A program made the translations under genes and the position numbers. A stretch of 42,981 bases of DNA from Myxococcota bacterium (GTDB taxonomy: Bacteria > Myxococcota_A > Bradymonadia > UBA7976 > UBA1532): assembly GCA_023150895.1 (NCBI GenBank), contig JAKLJY010000061.1, positions 1 to 42,981 on the forward strand, read 5' to 3'. Below the pieces are notes generated by a model. It made no database searches. It was not told the origin of the DNA and worked only from the letters and a program-made list of their open reading frames with translations. Positions 16,191 to 24,551 of this stretch are shown in pieces. Each line of letters opens with the position of its first letter. Within the stretch, counting starts at the first letter, position 1.

Positions 16191-17216
16191 ATGACCCCGC
16201 CCGAGACCGCCCCTCCCGAGTCCCCACCGCCCCGCGCCGTCGCCCACTGGCTCTTGGCCCTGTATGCCCTCGTCGGCCTGATGGTCGCCGTCGGCGGCAT
16301 CACCCGGCTGACGGGCTCCGGCTTGTCCATCACGGAGTGGAAGCCAGTGGTCGGCGCGCTGCCACCGCTGAACGAGGCCGACTGGCAGCGGGCGTTCGAC
16401 CTGTACCAGGCCTCGCCCCAGTTTCAGCAGATCAACCACTGGATGTCGCTGTCCGACTTCAAGGGCATCTACTTCTGGGAGTGGTTCCACCGCCTGCTCG
16501 GGCGCTTCATCGGCGTGGCGTTTTTCGTCCCGTGGCTCGTCTTCCTCGTGCGCGGACACCTGCGGGGGGCGTGGGCCCGACGGACGGCCGTCGCCTTCGT
16601 CCTCGGCGGGCTGCAGGGCGCGCTGGGGTGGTTCATGGTGGCGAGCGGGCTCGTCGACGTGCCGCAGGTCAGCCACTACCGGCTCGCGGCGCACCTCTCG
16701 CTGGCGTTTTTCGTCGGCATGTATCTTCTTTGGCTCTGGCTCGATCTGCGGGGCTCCGCGACTCCCCCCGGGCCCGAACGGGCCGAGGCCGCCAGCGCCC
16801 CGCCGGGGATGGGCGCCTTCGTCGCCTTTCTGGCGCTGCTGGCCGTGCAGATCGTCTATGGCGCGTTCATGGCCGGCAGCCGGGCGGGCTACCTCTTCCA
16901 GACGTTCCCGGACATGAACGGCCTCTACGTCGTCACGGGCGACGCGGCCCGGTTTCTGAACGACCCGGTGGGCATCCACTTCGTCCACCGCGCCCTCGGC
17001 TGGGCGGTCGGTTTCGCCGGCCTCGCGCTGGCCTTTCGCCTGCGCGCCTGGGCCTCGGGGCGCTGGCTCGGAGCGCTCGTCGTCGTTCAGTTCGCGCTCG
17101 GCGTCGCGACGGTGATGACCGCGGTCGACCTCACCCTCGCGGTGGCCCATCAGCTCGGCGCCTGGGCGCTGCTCAGCGCGGCCGTCGTCGCCCTGCACCG
17201 GAGGCGGCGCGGCTGA
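16191..17216 (+). CDS. ctaA: Heme A synthase (COX15/CtaA type)
   Basis: The 341-residue multi-pass inner-membrane protein carries the COX15-CtaA signature GGITRLTGSGLSITEWKPV, the following AFDLYQASPQFQQIN segment, and the haem-ligand histidine contexts WFHRLLGR, SHYRLAAHL, FVHRALGW and VAHQLGAW. Heme A synthase converts heme O to heme A for aa3-type cytochrome oxidases. The motifs are those of the type found in mitochondria and alphaproteobacteria rather than in Bacillus. About eight hydrophobic helices are visible, as expected for the two-bundle fold. No heme O synthase or oxidase subunit gene lies in the window. The ATG has no clear ribosome-binding site. The gene abuts the convergent membrane-protein gene with no gap. 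Confidence 0.93.
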   Translation: MTPPETAPPESPPPRAVAHWLLALYALVGLMVAVGGITRLTGSGLSITEWKPVVGALPPLNEADWQRAFDLYQASPQFQQINHWMSLSDFKGIYFWEWFHRLLGRFIGVAFFVPWLVFLVRGHLRGAWARRTAVAFVLGGLQGALGWFMVASGLVDVPQVSHYRLAAHLSLAFFVGMYLLWLWLDLRGSATPPGPERAEAASAPPGMGAFVAFLALLAVQIVYGAFMAGSRAGYLFQTFPDMNGLYVVTGDAARFLNDPVGIHFVHRALGWAVGFAGLALAFRLRAWASGRWLGALVVVQFALGVATVMTAVDLTLAVAHQLGAWALLSAAVVALHRRRRG

Positions 17217-18560
17217 TCACAGCCCGGCGTTGTGCAGAACGAAGGGCAGGCCGCGGCTGAGATTGGCGGCGGCCAGCACGCACAGCGCCGCGGTCAGCCG
17301 CCTTGGATCGCCGCGCAGCGCCGTGGCGAGGACCGCGACCGCGGCGGCGTTCAGGTAGAAGCCCAACGGGCCGAAGAGGTCCCAGTCCCGCAGGGCGCCC
17401 AGATCCGGGTTCCAGATGATCGTCAGCGTGCAGAACGCCAACGCGACGAGCAGGAGGTGGACCAGGCCCGCACGCTCCGGGTCGCGCAGCGTGGCGCGCG
17501 CCCGACGGCGGCCGAACAGCAGCGCGGCGCCGACGAGCGTCGTCAGCAGCCCGAGTGGCGCGACGAGGAGCTGCTGATTGGCGACGGCGAGCAGGTGCGC
17601 CGGGCGGAAGAACAGGTATTGCGACATGCCCGACTTCTCGAACAGCGGCACGAACATGAGACCGTCGCCGCCCCCGAAGCCCTTTTCCTCGGCCCGCAGG
17701 AAGCCCACGGCGTGCATCGTCGCGAGCAGCACCGCCGCCGGGACGACCGTCACGAGCGCGGCGTGCACCGACGCGCGGGAGACGAGCCGCCGGGGGTCGC
17801 GGGCCAGGGTCGTGTGCCAGGCCAACCAGAGCATGGCCGGACCGAAGAGCAGCCCCGAAAGGTGGAACATGCACGACAGCGTCCAGAGCCCGTAGGCCCA
17901 CAGCGGGCTGCGGCGACCCGAGAGCGCGTCGAGGCCCGCCGCGAGGCTCGCGAGCATCAGAACCGCGGGGACGGTGTAGTTCTCGACGTACCCGGCCAGC
18001 AGTTGCAGGGCCCCACCCCCGGCGATGGCCACCGTGCCGGCGAGACGCGCGCCCCGGCTCGCGGGGAGAAGGCGTCGCGCGAGGCCGGCGATCACGACGA
18101 GGCCGAGGGCCCCGACGACGGTGTTCACGACGCGGATCGTCTCCGCCGGGGGCCAACCGACGGCCCGCCCGACGGCCTCGTGGACGCCCAGAAAGAGGGC
18201 CGGGGAGAGGGGCTCACGTTTGTGGAAGACCACGCCCCGGTCGATGAAACCCGCGATGGCCCCGGCGTCGCCGTAGGGCTTCTGGCAGCGCAGCGCCCAG
18301 AGGAGAGCGAACGCGCCGAGCAGCGCGACCCCAACGACGACCCGATGCCGGAAACCCGCGCTGTCGGCCGGGCGGGCAGCGTCGGCCGGCCAACCTCGCG
18401 CAGCCGGCGGCCCGAAGCGGGTCCAGACCGCTGCGAGGGCGAGCACCGCGGTCAGGCCCGCCGGAAACACCCACGCGGGCAGCGCTTTCACGGGGAATGC
18501 CCACAGGCCCGGCGGCGCCGCGAACGCCGTGACGATCAGGCCGACCGCGCCCGCGTACAA
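17217..18560 (-). CDS. Multi-pass membrane protein, possible GT-C glycosyltransferase
   Basis: The 447-residue product has roughly ten to twelve hydrophobic helices along its length. It lacks a motif that names an enzyme with certainty. The layout resembles GT-C-fold (GT39-like) lipid-linked sugar transferases: acidic residues in the first external loop (CQKPYGDAGAIAGFIDRGVVF), a GYVENYTVP motif in the middle, and a late loop with WNPDLGALRDWDLF. The start is a TTG at 18560, the most upstream start available in frame; no strong ribosome-binding site is visible. It is divergent from the ATP-grasp gene across 156 bp. The membrane nature is certain; the enzymatic role is a guess. Confidence 0.6.
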   Translation of the reverse strand: MYAGAVGLIVTAFAAPPGLWAFPVKALPAWVFPAGLTAVLALAAVWTRFGPPAARGWPADAARPADSAGFRHRVVVGVALLGAFALLWALRCQKPYGDAGAIAGFIDRGVVFHKREPLSPALFLGVHEAVGRAVGWPPAETIRVVNTVVGALGLVVIAGLARRLLPASRGARLAGTVAIAGGGALQLLAGYVENYTVPAVLMLASLAAGLDALSGRRSPLWAYGLWTLSCMFHLSGLLFGPAMLWLAWHTTLARDPRRLVSRASVHAALVTVVPAAVLLATMHAVGFLRAEEKGFGGGDGLMFVPLFEKSGMSQYLFFRPAHLLAVANQQLLVAPLGLLTTLVGAALLFGRRRARATLRDPERAGLVHLLLVALAFCTLTIIWNPDLGALRDWDLFGPLGFYLNAAAVAVLATALRGDPRRLTAALCVLAAANLSRGLPFVLHNAGL

Positions 18561-18716
18561 GGTGACCGCGACGGCGGTCTGCGCGGGGGGGCCGACGCGT
18601 CCGCGGGCGGGGGCTCCGGAGGCGTCGCGGGGGACTGGGAATCGCCGGCCATGGGGCCGCGGTCATACACCGTCGTCGTTTCGCGGCGCAACGCCGGCCC
18701 CGTATCATGCCGCGTC

Positions 18717-19580
18717 ATGAACGTCGCCCTGGTCACCTGCTCCGAAATGCCCGAGCCCGACGCCGACGAGGTGTTGTTGCAAGACGCCGTCCGCGCCCGC
18801 GGGCTCGTCGCCGACGTCGTGCCCTGGGACGCCGCGCCCGCCCCCCCGCCCGAGGCCTACACCCTCTGGGTGCTGCGCTCGCCCTGGAACTACCACCACC
18901 ACCTCGACGCGTTCCTGGCGTTCGCCGCCCGCGTCGCCGCCCGGCGCACGCTCCTCAACCCGCTGCACATCGTCCGCTGGAACGCGCGCAAGACGTACCT
19001 GCGTGATCTGAAGCAGCGTGGCGTACCCGTCGTACCCACCGCGTTCGTCCCGCGGGGCGGGGGCGACGAGGCGCTGTCGGCGATTGCGCGCACCTGTGGC
19101 TGGGACGACGTGGTCGTGAAGCCGGTGGTCTCCGGGGGCAGCTTCGGCACCCGGCGATTCCGGGCCCCCGAGTTCGACGACGGACAGGCCTTTCTGCACG
19201 ACCTGACGGCGACGCGCGAGGTGATGGTGCAAGGGTACGTACCCGACGTGGAGGGGCGGGGCGAGCGCGCGGTCGTGTTCATCGACGGCATGCTGACCCA
19301 CGCCGTGCGCAAGTCACGGCGGCTTGCGGGGGATGACGAAGCCGTTTCGGAGGCGTTGGCCATCGCGGACGACGAACGGGCCCTGGCCGAGCTCGCCCTG
19401 CGGCCCTACCGCGACCGGCTCTTGTACGGCCGCGTGGACATGGTGCGCGACGCCCACGGCGTGCCCATGGTCATGGAGCTCGAACTCCTCGAGCCCTCGC
19501 TGTTTCTGGCGCAGCACCCGCCGGCCCTCCAGCGTCTCGCCGACGCAATCGTCCGGGCCGCGGCGGACGCGGCGCGCTGA
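18717..19580 (+). CDS. ATP-grasp ligase, DcsG-like
   Basis: The 287-residue product has the layout of small RimK-like ATP-grasp enzymes: an N-terminal alpha/beta domain (LVTCSEMPEPDADEVLL, VLRSPWNYHHHLDAFLAF), LLNPLHIVRWNARKTYLRDL, an ATP-clamp segment VVVKPVVSGGSFGT, and the acidic metal site LLYGRVDMVRD...MVMELELLEPSLFL. The S-W-N/D-Y and NP...W-N-x-K-xYL motifs recall DcsG, the ATP-dependent cyclo-ligase of D-cycloserine synthesis, and its many uncharacterised relatives. The protein should activate a carboxylate as an acyl phosphate and join it to an amine. No other biosynthetic gene lies nearby, so the substrate is open. It ends 3 bp from the convergent SIR2 gene. Confidence 0.72.
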   Translation: MNVALVTCSEMPEPDADEVLLQDAVRARGLVADVVPWDAAPAPPPEAYTLWVLRSPWNYHHHLDAFLAFAARVAARRTLLNPLHIVRWNARKTYLRDLKQRGVPVVPTAFVPRGGGDEALSAIARTCGWDDVVVKPVVSGGSFGTRRFRAPEFDDGQAFLHDLTATREVMVQGYVPDVEGRGERAVVFIDGMLTHAVRKSRRLAGDDEAVSEALAIADDERALAELALRPYRDRLLYGRVDMVRDAHGVPMVMELELLEPSLFLAQHPPALQRLADAIVRAAADAAR

Positions 19581-19583
19581 CCC

Positions 19584-21377
19584 TCAGACCGGCTTCGGGG
19601 GACGCGGCGACGGGAGCGGGCCCCCGCGTGCGCGGGCCGCGATGCTCGACTCGAGCTCCTCGAGCTTGCGACGCACCTCCGGCGGGGCCTGGGTCACGAG
19701 CCGCTCCCAGCGGGCCTTGTCGGGCCGCGAGCCGCGCGGGGCGAGCAGCAGCGGGCGCAGGACCCGGTACGGCTCGGGCTTGCTCGGCACCCGCTCCACG
19801 GCCTTCACCAGGTGGTCGATGGCCTTCTGCGCATAGACCGACCCGCTCTGGCCGGCCATCTCGCTCGCGATCGCGAACAGACGACCGAGGCGGAAGCCGA
19901 CGTAGTAGAGCGACCACCGATAGGCCTCCTGGGTCGGATCCGCGGCGGGCTCGGCGGTCGGGTCGGCCAGGGTGAAGTGCGCGGCGTAGGTGGCCAGGAA
20001 TCGGACGAGAACCTCACGGGCGGCGCGCTCGCGCTGCCGGTCCCGCAGGTCGTCGATGCGCTCGAGCACGGCTCGGCACAACCACGCCAGCTCGGCCGTG
20101 CGGGACTCCACGTCCTCCCCGTCGCCCTCGACGAGGGCCTTTTCGAGCAAGGGACGCGCGCGATCGAGCTCGCCGAGGCGGCACAACGTGCGGCCGAGCG
20201 CCCCGCGAAGCTCGGGCGTCAGCGGTCGGCGCAGACCGCGGGCCGTCCGCAGGCAGAGGTCGACGGCGCTGCGGGCGTCTTCGGGGTGACCGAAGCGCAG
20301 CAACAGCTCGGCGGCGTTGGCGAAGGTGGCCGGGGGCACGGGCATCGACGCCTGTGAGAGCGCCCGCAAGACGCGAAACGTCGCCTGAATCTCGTCGCCT
20401 TCGTCGGCGTACCCCTCGGCCTGGGCGGGGGTCAGCCGCACCCACCGGAAGTCCTCGTAGCCGGAGAGACGGCGGGTGAACGCGGCCTGCAGCTCCTGCA
20501 CGAGCGCCTGGATGCCGGCCTTCTCTTCGGGGAACCCGTCGTCCAGGATCGTCTCGAGGTCGTACCGCGACTGACGGCGCCGCTCGACGTCCCGGGCGAG
20601 GCCCTCGATCCACTTCTCGAGCTCACCGAAGGTGTTGCCGGAGACGATCTCCACCTTGCGCCGGGCCCAATACTGCACCAAGAGCGCGTTGGGCTCTTTC
20701 ATCAACGCGTAGGCCGGCCGACTGCGGGCGCCGGCGGCCAGGACCTCGTCGTACAGCAGTGCGAAGTTGGGATCGGACAGACCGAAACCGTAGAACAAGA
20801 ACGCGTGGTCGAGTAGCAGGCTGCGGAGCAGCGCCGCGATGGCCGGGCGGCTGCGCGTGTAGGCGAGGTAGTCGTCCCGCGTGAGCACGATCTGGTCGCC
20901 CAGTATGATGTCGCCGTGCATCTTGACGACCAGCCGCGTGCCGTCGTGGACGGCCAGTGCGCGCTCGACGTCGTCGTCCTCGATGACCAACCGGTACGGC
21001 TCGTCCATGCTCTCGAGCGTGGCCTCGACGAGCCCGTCGTAGTTGCTCGTCACGATGACCGGGCAGGGCAGCGAGAGCAGCTGTTTGTGAAACTCGGTGA
21101 CCTGGCCGTGCAGCGCCTCGGCCGAGGGCAGCAGCGCGGCGAGTTCGGCCTCGAGCCGCTCTCGGCCGTGCGTCTCGACGTAGAGCTGCGCCCGGTCCCG
21201 CGGATCGAGCGCGTCCCAGCCGCTGGGATCCCCCACGTGGGGTCGAAGCGCCTCGAGCAGCGCCACCCAGTCGAGCTGCGTGACGCCGTGCGAGAAGCCG
21301 GCGCCCACGAACAGCACCGCGCGCCCGTCCGCCAGCGCGGACAGCAGGGGTTCCGGAGGCGTACCTGGTCGCACCAT
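19584..21377 (-). CDS. SIR2-family protein with helical-repeat C-terminus
   Basis: A 597-residue protein. Residues 1-~260 form a SIR2_2-type NAD-binding domain: GAGFS at 25-29, TSNYD with Asn112 and Asp114, KMHGD with His154 in the catalytic position, and FYGFGLSDPNF around 195-205. The remaining ~340 residues are alpha-helical TPR-like repeats (FANAAELLLRFGHPEDARSAVDLCL, ALGRTLCRLGELDRARPLLEKAL). SIR2 domains of this kind often deplete NAD in anti-phage systems (Thoeris ThsA, DSR, SIR2-HerA). Here there is no partner such as HerA, TIR or Argonaute next door, so a single-gene defence or regulatory role is possible but unproven. Start is ATG 21377; a candidate promoter sits directly in front (21385-21413). 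Its stop is 3 bp from the convergent ATP-grasp gene. Confidence 0.78.
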   Translation of the reverse strand: MVRPGTPPEPLLSALADGRAVLFVGAGFSHGVTQLDWVALLEALRPHVGDPSGWDALDPRDRAQLYVETHGRERLEAELAALLPSAEALHGQVTEFHKQLLSLPCPVIVTSNYDGLVEATLESMDEPYRLVIEDDDVERALAVHDGTRLVVKMHGDIILGDQIVLTRDDYLAYTRSRPAIAALLRSLLLDHAFLFYGFGLSDPNFALLYDEVLAAGARSRPAYALMKEPNALLVQYWARRKVEIVSGNTFGELEKWIEGLARDVERRRQSRYDLETILDDGFPEEKAGIQALVQELQAAFTRRLSGYEDFRWVRLTPAQAEGYADEGDEIQATFRVLRALSQASMPVPPATFANAAELLLRFGHPEDARSAVDLCLRTARGLRRPLTPELRGALGRTLCRLGELDRARPLLEKALVEGDGEDVESRTAELAWLCRAVLERIDDLRDRQRERAAREVLVRFLATYAAHFTLADPTAEPAADPTQEAYRWSLYYVGFRLGRLFAIASEMAGQSGSVYAQKAIDHLVKAVERVPSKPEPYRVLRPLLLAPRGSRPDKARWERLVTQAPPEVRRKLEELESSIAARARGGPLPSPRPPKPV

Positions 21378-21384
21378 GTGCGCG

Positions 21385-21413
21385 ACTCTAGGTCAAATCG
21401 GGCGCAGCGCCAA
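21385..21413 (-). promoter_or_regulatory. Candidate promoter of the SIR2 gene
   Basis: On the minus strand, TTGGCG (21413-21408) and TAGAGT (21390-21385) are 17 bp apart. Transcription would begin at about the ATG at 21377, giving a leaderless message. Both hexamers are imperfect, so this is a weak prediction. Confidence 0.28.
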
Positions 21414-21420
21414 TTTTCCG

Positions 21421-22617
21421 TCAGACCATGCCGTGGCGGCGCGTGGCCAGGAAGTACTTCTCGTGCGCGACCTTGGCCCAGTGGGCCTCGGGCCCGGGGA
21501 TGAGCCATGCGTGGTCGCGTGGTTCGAGGAAGTGGTCCGAGGTCATGATCATCCCGGTATTGCCCGCGTCGAGGACGTACTTCGCGTCGATGCTCGCCGC
21601 CGGCAACGCCACCGGACGGCGCCCCTCGATGTCCGCGGCGATGTTGTAGGCGACGACGCGGGCCATCTCTTCGGAAACGTACCCCGTACGCGGCACGGCG
21701 CAGGGCAGGCGCGGGGCGTCCGGCGGGTCGAGGTAGACCGCCGCGCCGCATGCGTAGACCTCCGGGTACCCGTTCGCCCGGTAGAGGGGGTCGACCCGCA
21801 CGAACCCGGACGGCGTGGCGATGGCGTCGAGGGCCTGAACCGGGCGCGCACCCCGCAGGGGCGGCAGGACGGCGCCGAACCGGAACGGGAGCGTCTGGCC
21901 GTCGTCGAGGTGCACGCCGTCGGGCGTGACCTGGGTGATCGCGGTGTCGACGAGCGCCCGGATCTTCAGCCGCGCGAACATCTCGGCGACGCGCTCGCCC
22001 GCCCGGCCGAAGCCCCCGATGCCGAAGTGACCCAGGTACGGTTCGGGCGTGACGTAGGTCAGCGGCACGGCGTCCGTGAGGTGCCGGCGCTCGAGCTGAT
22101 GCGCCAGGTTGAGCACGAACTCGCACGCGAACGGGAAGCAGGAAGAACCGGGGGCGATCCCCACCACGGCGGGCCCCGGAGACTCGATGAGGGCGAAGAA
22201 GTCCTCCTGCGCGGCGAGCGCCTCGTCCAGGGTCAGAAACGAGCAGGTATGGCCCCGGTGCGGCCCGAGTCCGGGGACTCCGTCGTAGTGCCCGCGCGGG
22301 CCCGTCGCGAGCACGAGGTAGTCGTACTCGAAGCGCCCCTCGGTGGTGACGACGCCCCGCCCGGCCAGGTCGATCGAGGTGACCTCCGCCCGATGGAAGA
22401 CGACGCCCCGCCGCTCGAGGACCGGCGGCAGCAGAAACGTGATCTCTTCGCGGGTGCGCAGGCCGAACGGGACCCAGATGAGCGAGGGCAGGAAGACGAA
22501 CTCGTCGGACCGGGAGAGGACGATCACGTCATGGCGGTCGCCGATGTGGTGTTTCAACTCGAGCGCGGCCGTCATGCCGGCGAAGCTCGACCCCAGGATC
22601 ACGATGCGTCTGCGCAT
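21421..22617 (-). CDS. Sulfide:quinone oxidoreductase-like FAD/NAD-linked flavoprotein
   Basis: The start is the ATG at 22617, preceded by a perfect GGAGG (22629-22625, 7-bp spacer), giving 398 residues. An FAD-binding Rossmann motif opens the protein (RIVILGSSFAGMTAALEL), followed by the second dinucleotide/ATG-type segment YDYLVLATGPRG. PGSSCFPFACEFVLNLAHQL and RTGYVSEEMARVVAYNIAADI are typical of the SQR branch of the pyridine nucleotide-disulfide superfamily. SQR enzymes oxidise sulfide at a Cys pair and reduce membrane quinone. The Cys residues in the SSCFPFAC segment could serve, but the exact pair cannot be assigned. It lies 135 bp downstream of the PiT gene and 43 bp upstream of the SIR2 gene, all on one strand. 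Confidence 0.72.
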   Translation of the reverse strand: MRRRIVILGSSFAGMTAALELKHHIGDRHDVIVLSRSDEFVFLPSLIWVPFGLRTREEITFLLPPVLERRGVVFHRAEVTSIDLAGRGVVTTEGRFEYDYLVLATGPRGHYDGVPGLGPHRGHTCSFLTLDEALAAQEDFFALIESPGPAVVGIAPGSSCFPFACEFVLNLAHQLERRHLTDAVPLTYVTPEPYLGHFGIGGFGRAGERVAEMFARLKIRALVDTAITQVTPDGVHLDDGQTLPFRFGAVLPPLRGARPVQALDAIATPSGFVRVDPLYRANGYPEVYACGAAVYLDPPDAPRLPCAVPRTGYVSEEMARVVAYNIAADIEGRRPVALPAASIDAKYVLDAGNTGMIMTSDHFLEPRDHAWLIPGPEAHWAKVAHEKYFLATRRHGMV

Positions 22618-22631
22618 GGGGCGTCCTCCGG

Positions 22632-22675
22632 TGCATCCGCCCGGGCGGCGGTGCATCGGTCACGTGCTGCATCGG
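22632..22675. promoter_or_regulatory. Three TGCATC[GC]G repeats upstream of the SQR-like gene
   Basis: The octamers TGCATCCG (22632), TGCATCGG (22652) and TGCATCGG (22668) are spaced 20 and 16 bp apart just ahead of the ribosome-binding site of the flavoprotein gene. Regular spacing of an AT-containing motif in GC-rich DNA suggests an operator, but no known regulator matches. Confidence 0.3.
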
Positions 22676-22752
22676 GGATGCCAGACCGCGGGCGCCCAGG
22701 GCCCGTGGCAACGCTACGATCGCGTAACCCGTCCGCCGCGTCGCGTTTCGGC

Positions 22753-23781
22753 TCAGCCCCCGAAGAGTGCGTGGAGCCCGAGCTGCGTCAGACCCGAGAC
22801 GAGCGCCGTCGCCGGAATCGTCAACACCCACGCGATGATCATGTTGGCGGCCACGCCCCAACGCACGGCGGAAAGGCGCTTGCTCGCCCCGACACCCATG
22901 ATGCAGGCGTTGATGCAGTGGGTCGTCGACAGCGGGATGCCGAAGTGGCTCGCCGCGAGAATCGTCCCGGCGCCGGCCGTCTCCGCCGCGAAGCCCTGCA
23001 GCGGCGTGATGCGGATGATCTTCGAGCCCATCGTCTTGATGATGCGCTTGCCCCCGCCCATGGTGCCGAAGCCGATGGCCAGGGCGCAGGCGACGACGAC
23101 CCAGTAGGGGACCTCGCCCGGGGCGTGCGGCATGACCCAGGCCGGCAGCCCGGTGCCGCCGTTGGCAGCGAAGGTGACCAGCGCCAGCGTGATGATGCCC
23201 ATGGATTTCTGCGCGTCGTTCGAGCCGTGCGAAAGGGCCATGAAACAGGCGGAGACGAGCTGCATCCGGCGCGAGGCGCGGTGCACCACCGGGGGACGGA
23301 CGCGGCGGACCATCCACAGCAGCAGGATCATCAGGGAGAACGCCAGGAAGAAGCCGAAGATCGGTGAGACCACCAGGGGGATGAGGACCTTTTCCGTGAG
23401 CTTCTGCCAGCGGAAGGCGTCGATCCCGGCGTGGGCCACGACCGCCCCGCACAAGCCGCCGATGAGCGCATGCGAGCTCGACGACGGGATGCCGTACCAC
23501 CACGTGATCAGGTTCCAGACGATGGCGCCGATCAACGTCGACAGCACGACCGTCTGCGTCACCATCGCGGCGTCGGTGAAGTCGCCGGCGATCGTCTTGG
23601 CGACCGCCGTGCCCATGATTGCCCCGATGAAGTTGAAGAGGCCCGCGATGATGACGGCCGTGCGGACGTGCAGCACCCCCGTCGAGACCACCGTGGCGAT
23701 GGCGTTTGCCGCGTCGTGGAAGCCGTTGATGAAGTCGAAGATGAGCGCGGCGACGACGACGATGGCCAAAAGCGTCAACAT
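22753..23781 (-). CDS. PiT-family inorganic phosphate transporter
   Basis: The 342-residue protein has about ten membrane segments and the two PHO4/PiT repeats that define the family: FDFINGFHDAANAIATVVSTG near the N-terminus and ALSHGSNDAQKSMGIITLAL in the middle. Each contributes the conserved (H)GxNDA motif; GIPSSSSHALIGG and GIPLSTTHCINACIMG are the paired Ser/Thr-rich re-entrant segments. PiT carriers import phosphate with protons, sodium or as metal-phosphate. The ATG at 23781 gives a start directly at the first helix; the longer open frame upstream is the DUF47 gene in another frame. Only 8 bp separate it from the DUF47 gene, a very common pairing. Confidence 0.93.
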   Translation of the reverse strand: MLTLLAIVVVAALIFDFINGFHDAANAIATVVSTGVLHVRTAVIIAGLFNFIGAIMGTAVAKTIAGDFTDAAMVTQTVVLSTLIGAIVWNLITWWYGIPSSSSHALIGGLCGAVVAHAGIDAFRWQKLTEKVLIPLVVSPIFGFFLAFSLMILLLWMVRRVRPPVVHRASRRMQLVSACFMALSHGSNDAQKSMGIITLALVTFAANGGTGLPAWVMPHAPGEVPYWVVVACALAIGFGTMGGGKRIIKTMGSKIIRITPLQGFAAETAGAGTILAASHFGIPLSTTHCINACIMGVGASKRLSAVRWGVAANMIIAWVLTIPATALVSGLTQLGLHALFGG

Positions 23782-23789
23782 GACCGGCC

Positions 23790-24431
23790 TCAGCCGTGTT
23801 TGATGGCCAGGTGGGCCATCGTTTCGCCGGCGTGTTCGCAGCGATCGATGGCCGTCTCGAGGTCGTCGAGCATCTCCTTCTCGCGCAGGAGCGTCTTGGC
23901 GTCGACCGCCGGATCGTGGAAGAGGCGCCGGATCGCGTCGCGGTAGATGCGGTCGGACTCCTTCTCGATCTTGCGCAGCGTGCGGCTCGCTTCGACGAGC
24001 TCCTGGTACTCGTGCTTGCGCAGATGAGGCACCGCGCGGGCGAGCACCTCCGTCGAGGCGACGAGCTGGGAGATCAGGTCGAGCATGGGCTGCGTCGGTG
24101 TGTCGATGCCCATGAGGACGCACACGCGCGCCGCCCCGTTGGTCAGGTCGAGCACGTCGTCGAGCTCGTCGGAGAGCTTCTTGAGGTCCTCGCGGTCAAT
24201 CGGGGTCACGAACGTGCGGGCGAGCGTCTCTTCCATTTCGTGGACGACGGCGTCGCCCCGGTGCTCGACCGCCTGCACGGCCTCGCGGACCTCCTCGGGC
24301 GGGACCTTCTCGCGGGCGAAGCGGGACAGCGCCTGCGCCCCTTCGAGGGCGAGCTGGCCTTGCTGTTCGAGGAAGTCATAGAAACGACCCTCGTTGGGCA
24401 CGAGGAAACGGACGATGGACTGGATGGGCAT
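23790..24431 (-). CDS. DUF47/PhoU-like phosphate transport regulator
   Basis: The 213-residue, almost wholly helical protein matches the DUF47 (TIGR00153) family: FYDFLEQQGQLALEGA at the N-terminus and the acidic EXXXD-type metal-binding repeats HRGDAVVHEMEETL, LSDELDDVLDLTN and LDDLETAIDRCEHAGE. These proteins resemble PhoU and are thought to control the PiT transporter encoded next to them. The ribosome-binding site GAGG is 6 bp before the ATG. It is the first gene of the PiT operon; the 120 bp upstream hold no clear Pho box. Confidence 0.9.
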   Translation of the reverse strand: MPIQSIVRFLVPNEGRFYDFLEQQGQLALEGAQALSRFAREKVPPEEVREAVQAVEHRGDAVVHEMEETLARTFVTPIDREDLKKLSDELDDVLDLTNGAARVCVLMGIDTPTQPMLDLISQLVASTEVLARAVPHLRKHEYQELVEASRTLRKIEKESDRIYRDAIRRLFHDPAVDAKTLLREKEMLDDLETAIDRCEHAGETMAHLAIKHG

Positions 24432-24551
24432 GGAAAACCTCGAGCGGCAACCGGCGGGGCCTTCGGGAGAAGGCGCGCCATGATGGGGCTTCCGGCACCC
24501 CGCTGAAAAGCCTGCGTCTCGCGAATGTGTCGATTCCGCGTCGGATGTGTT

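Noticed and set aside
18561-18716. Alternative start of the membrane-protein gene at the ATG at 18652
   Set aside because: That ATG is in a different reading frame from the membrane protein and leads to a short Pro/Arg-rich frame.
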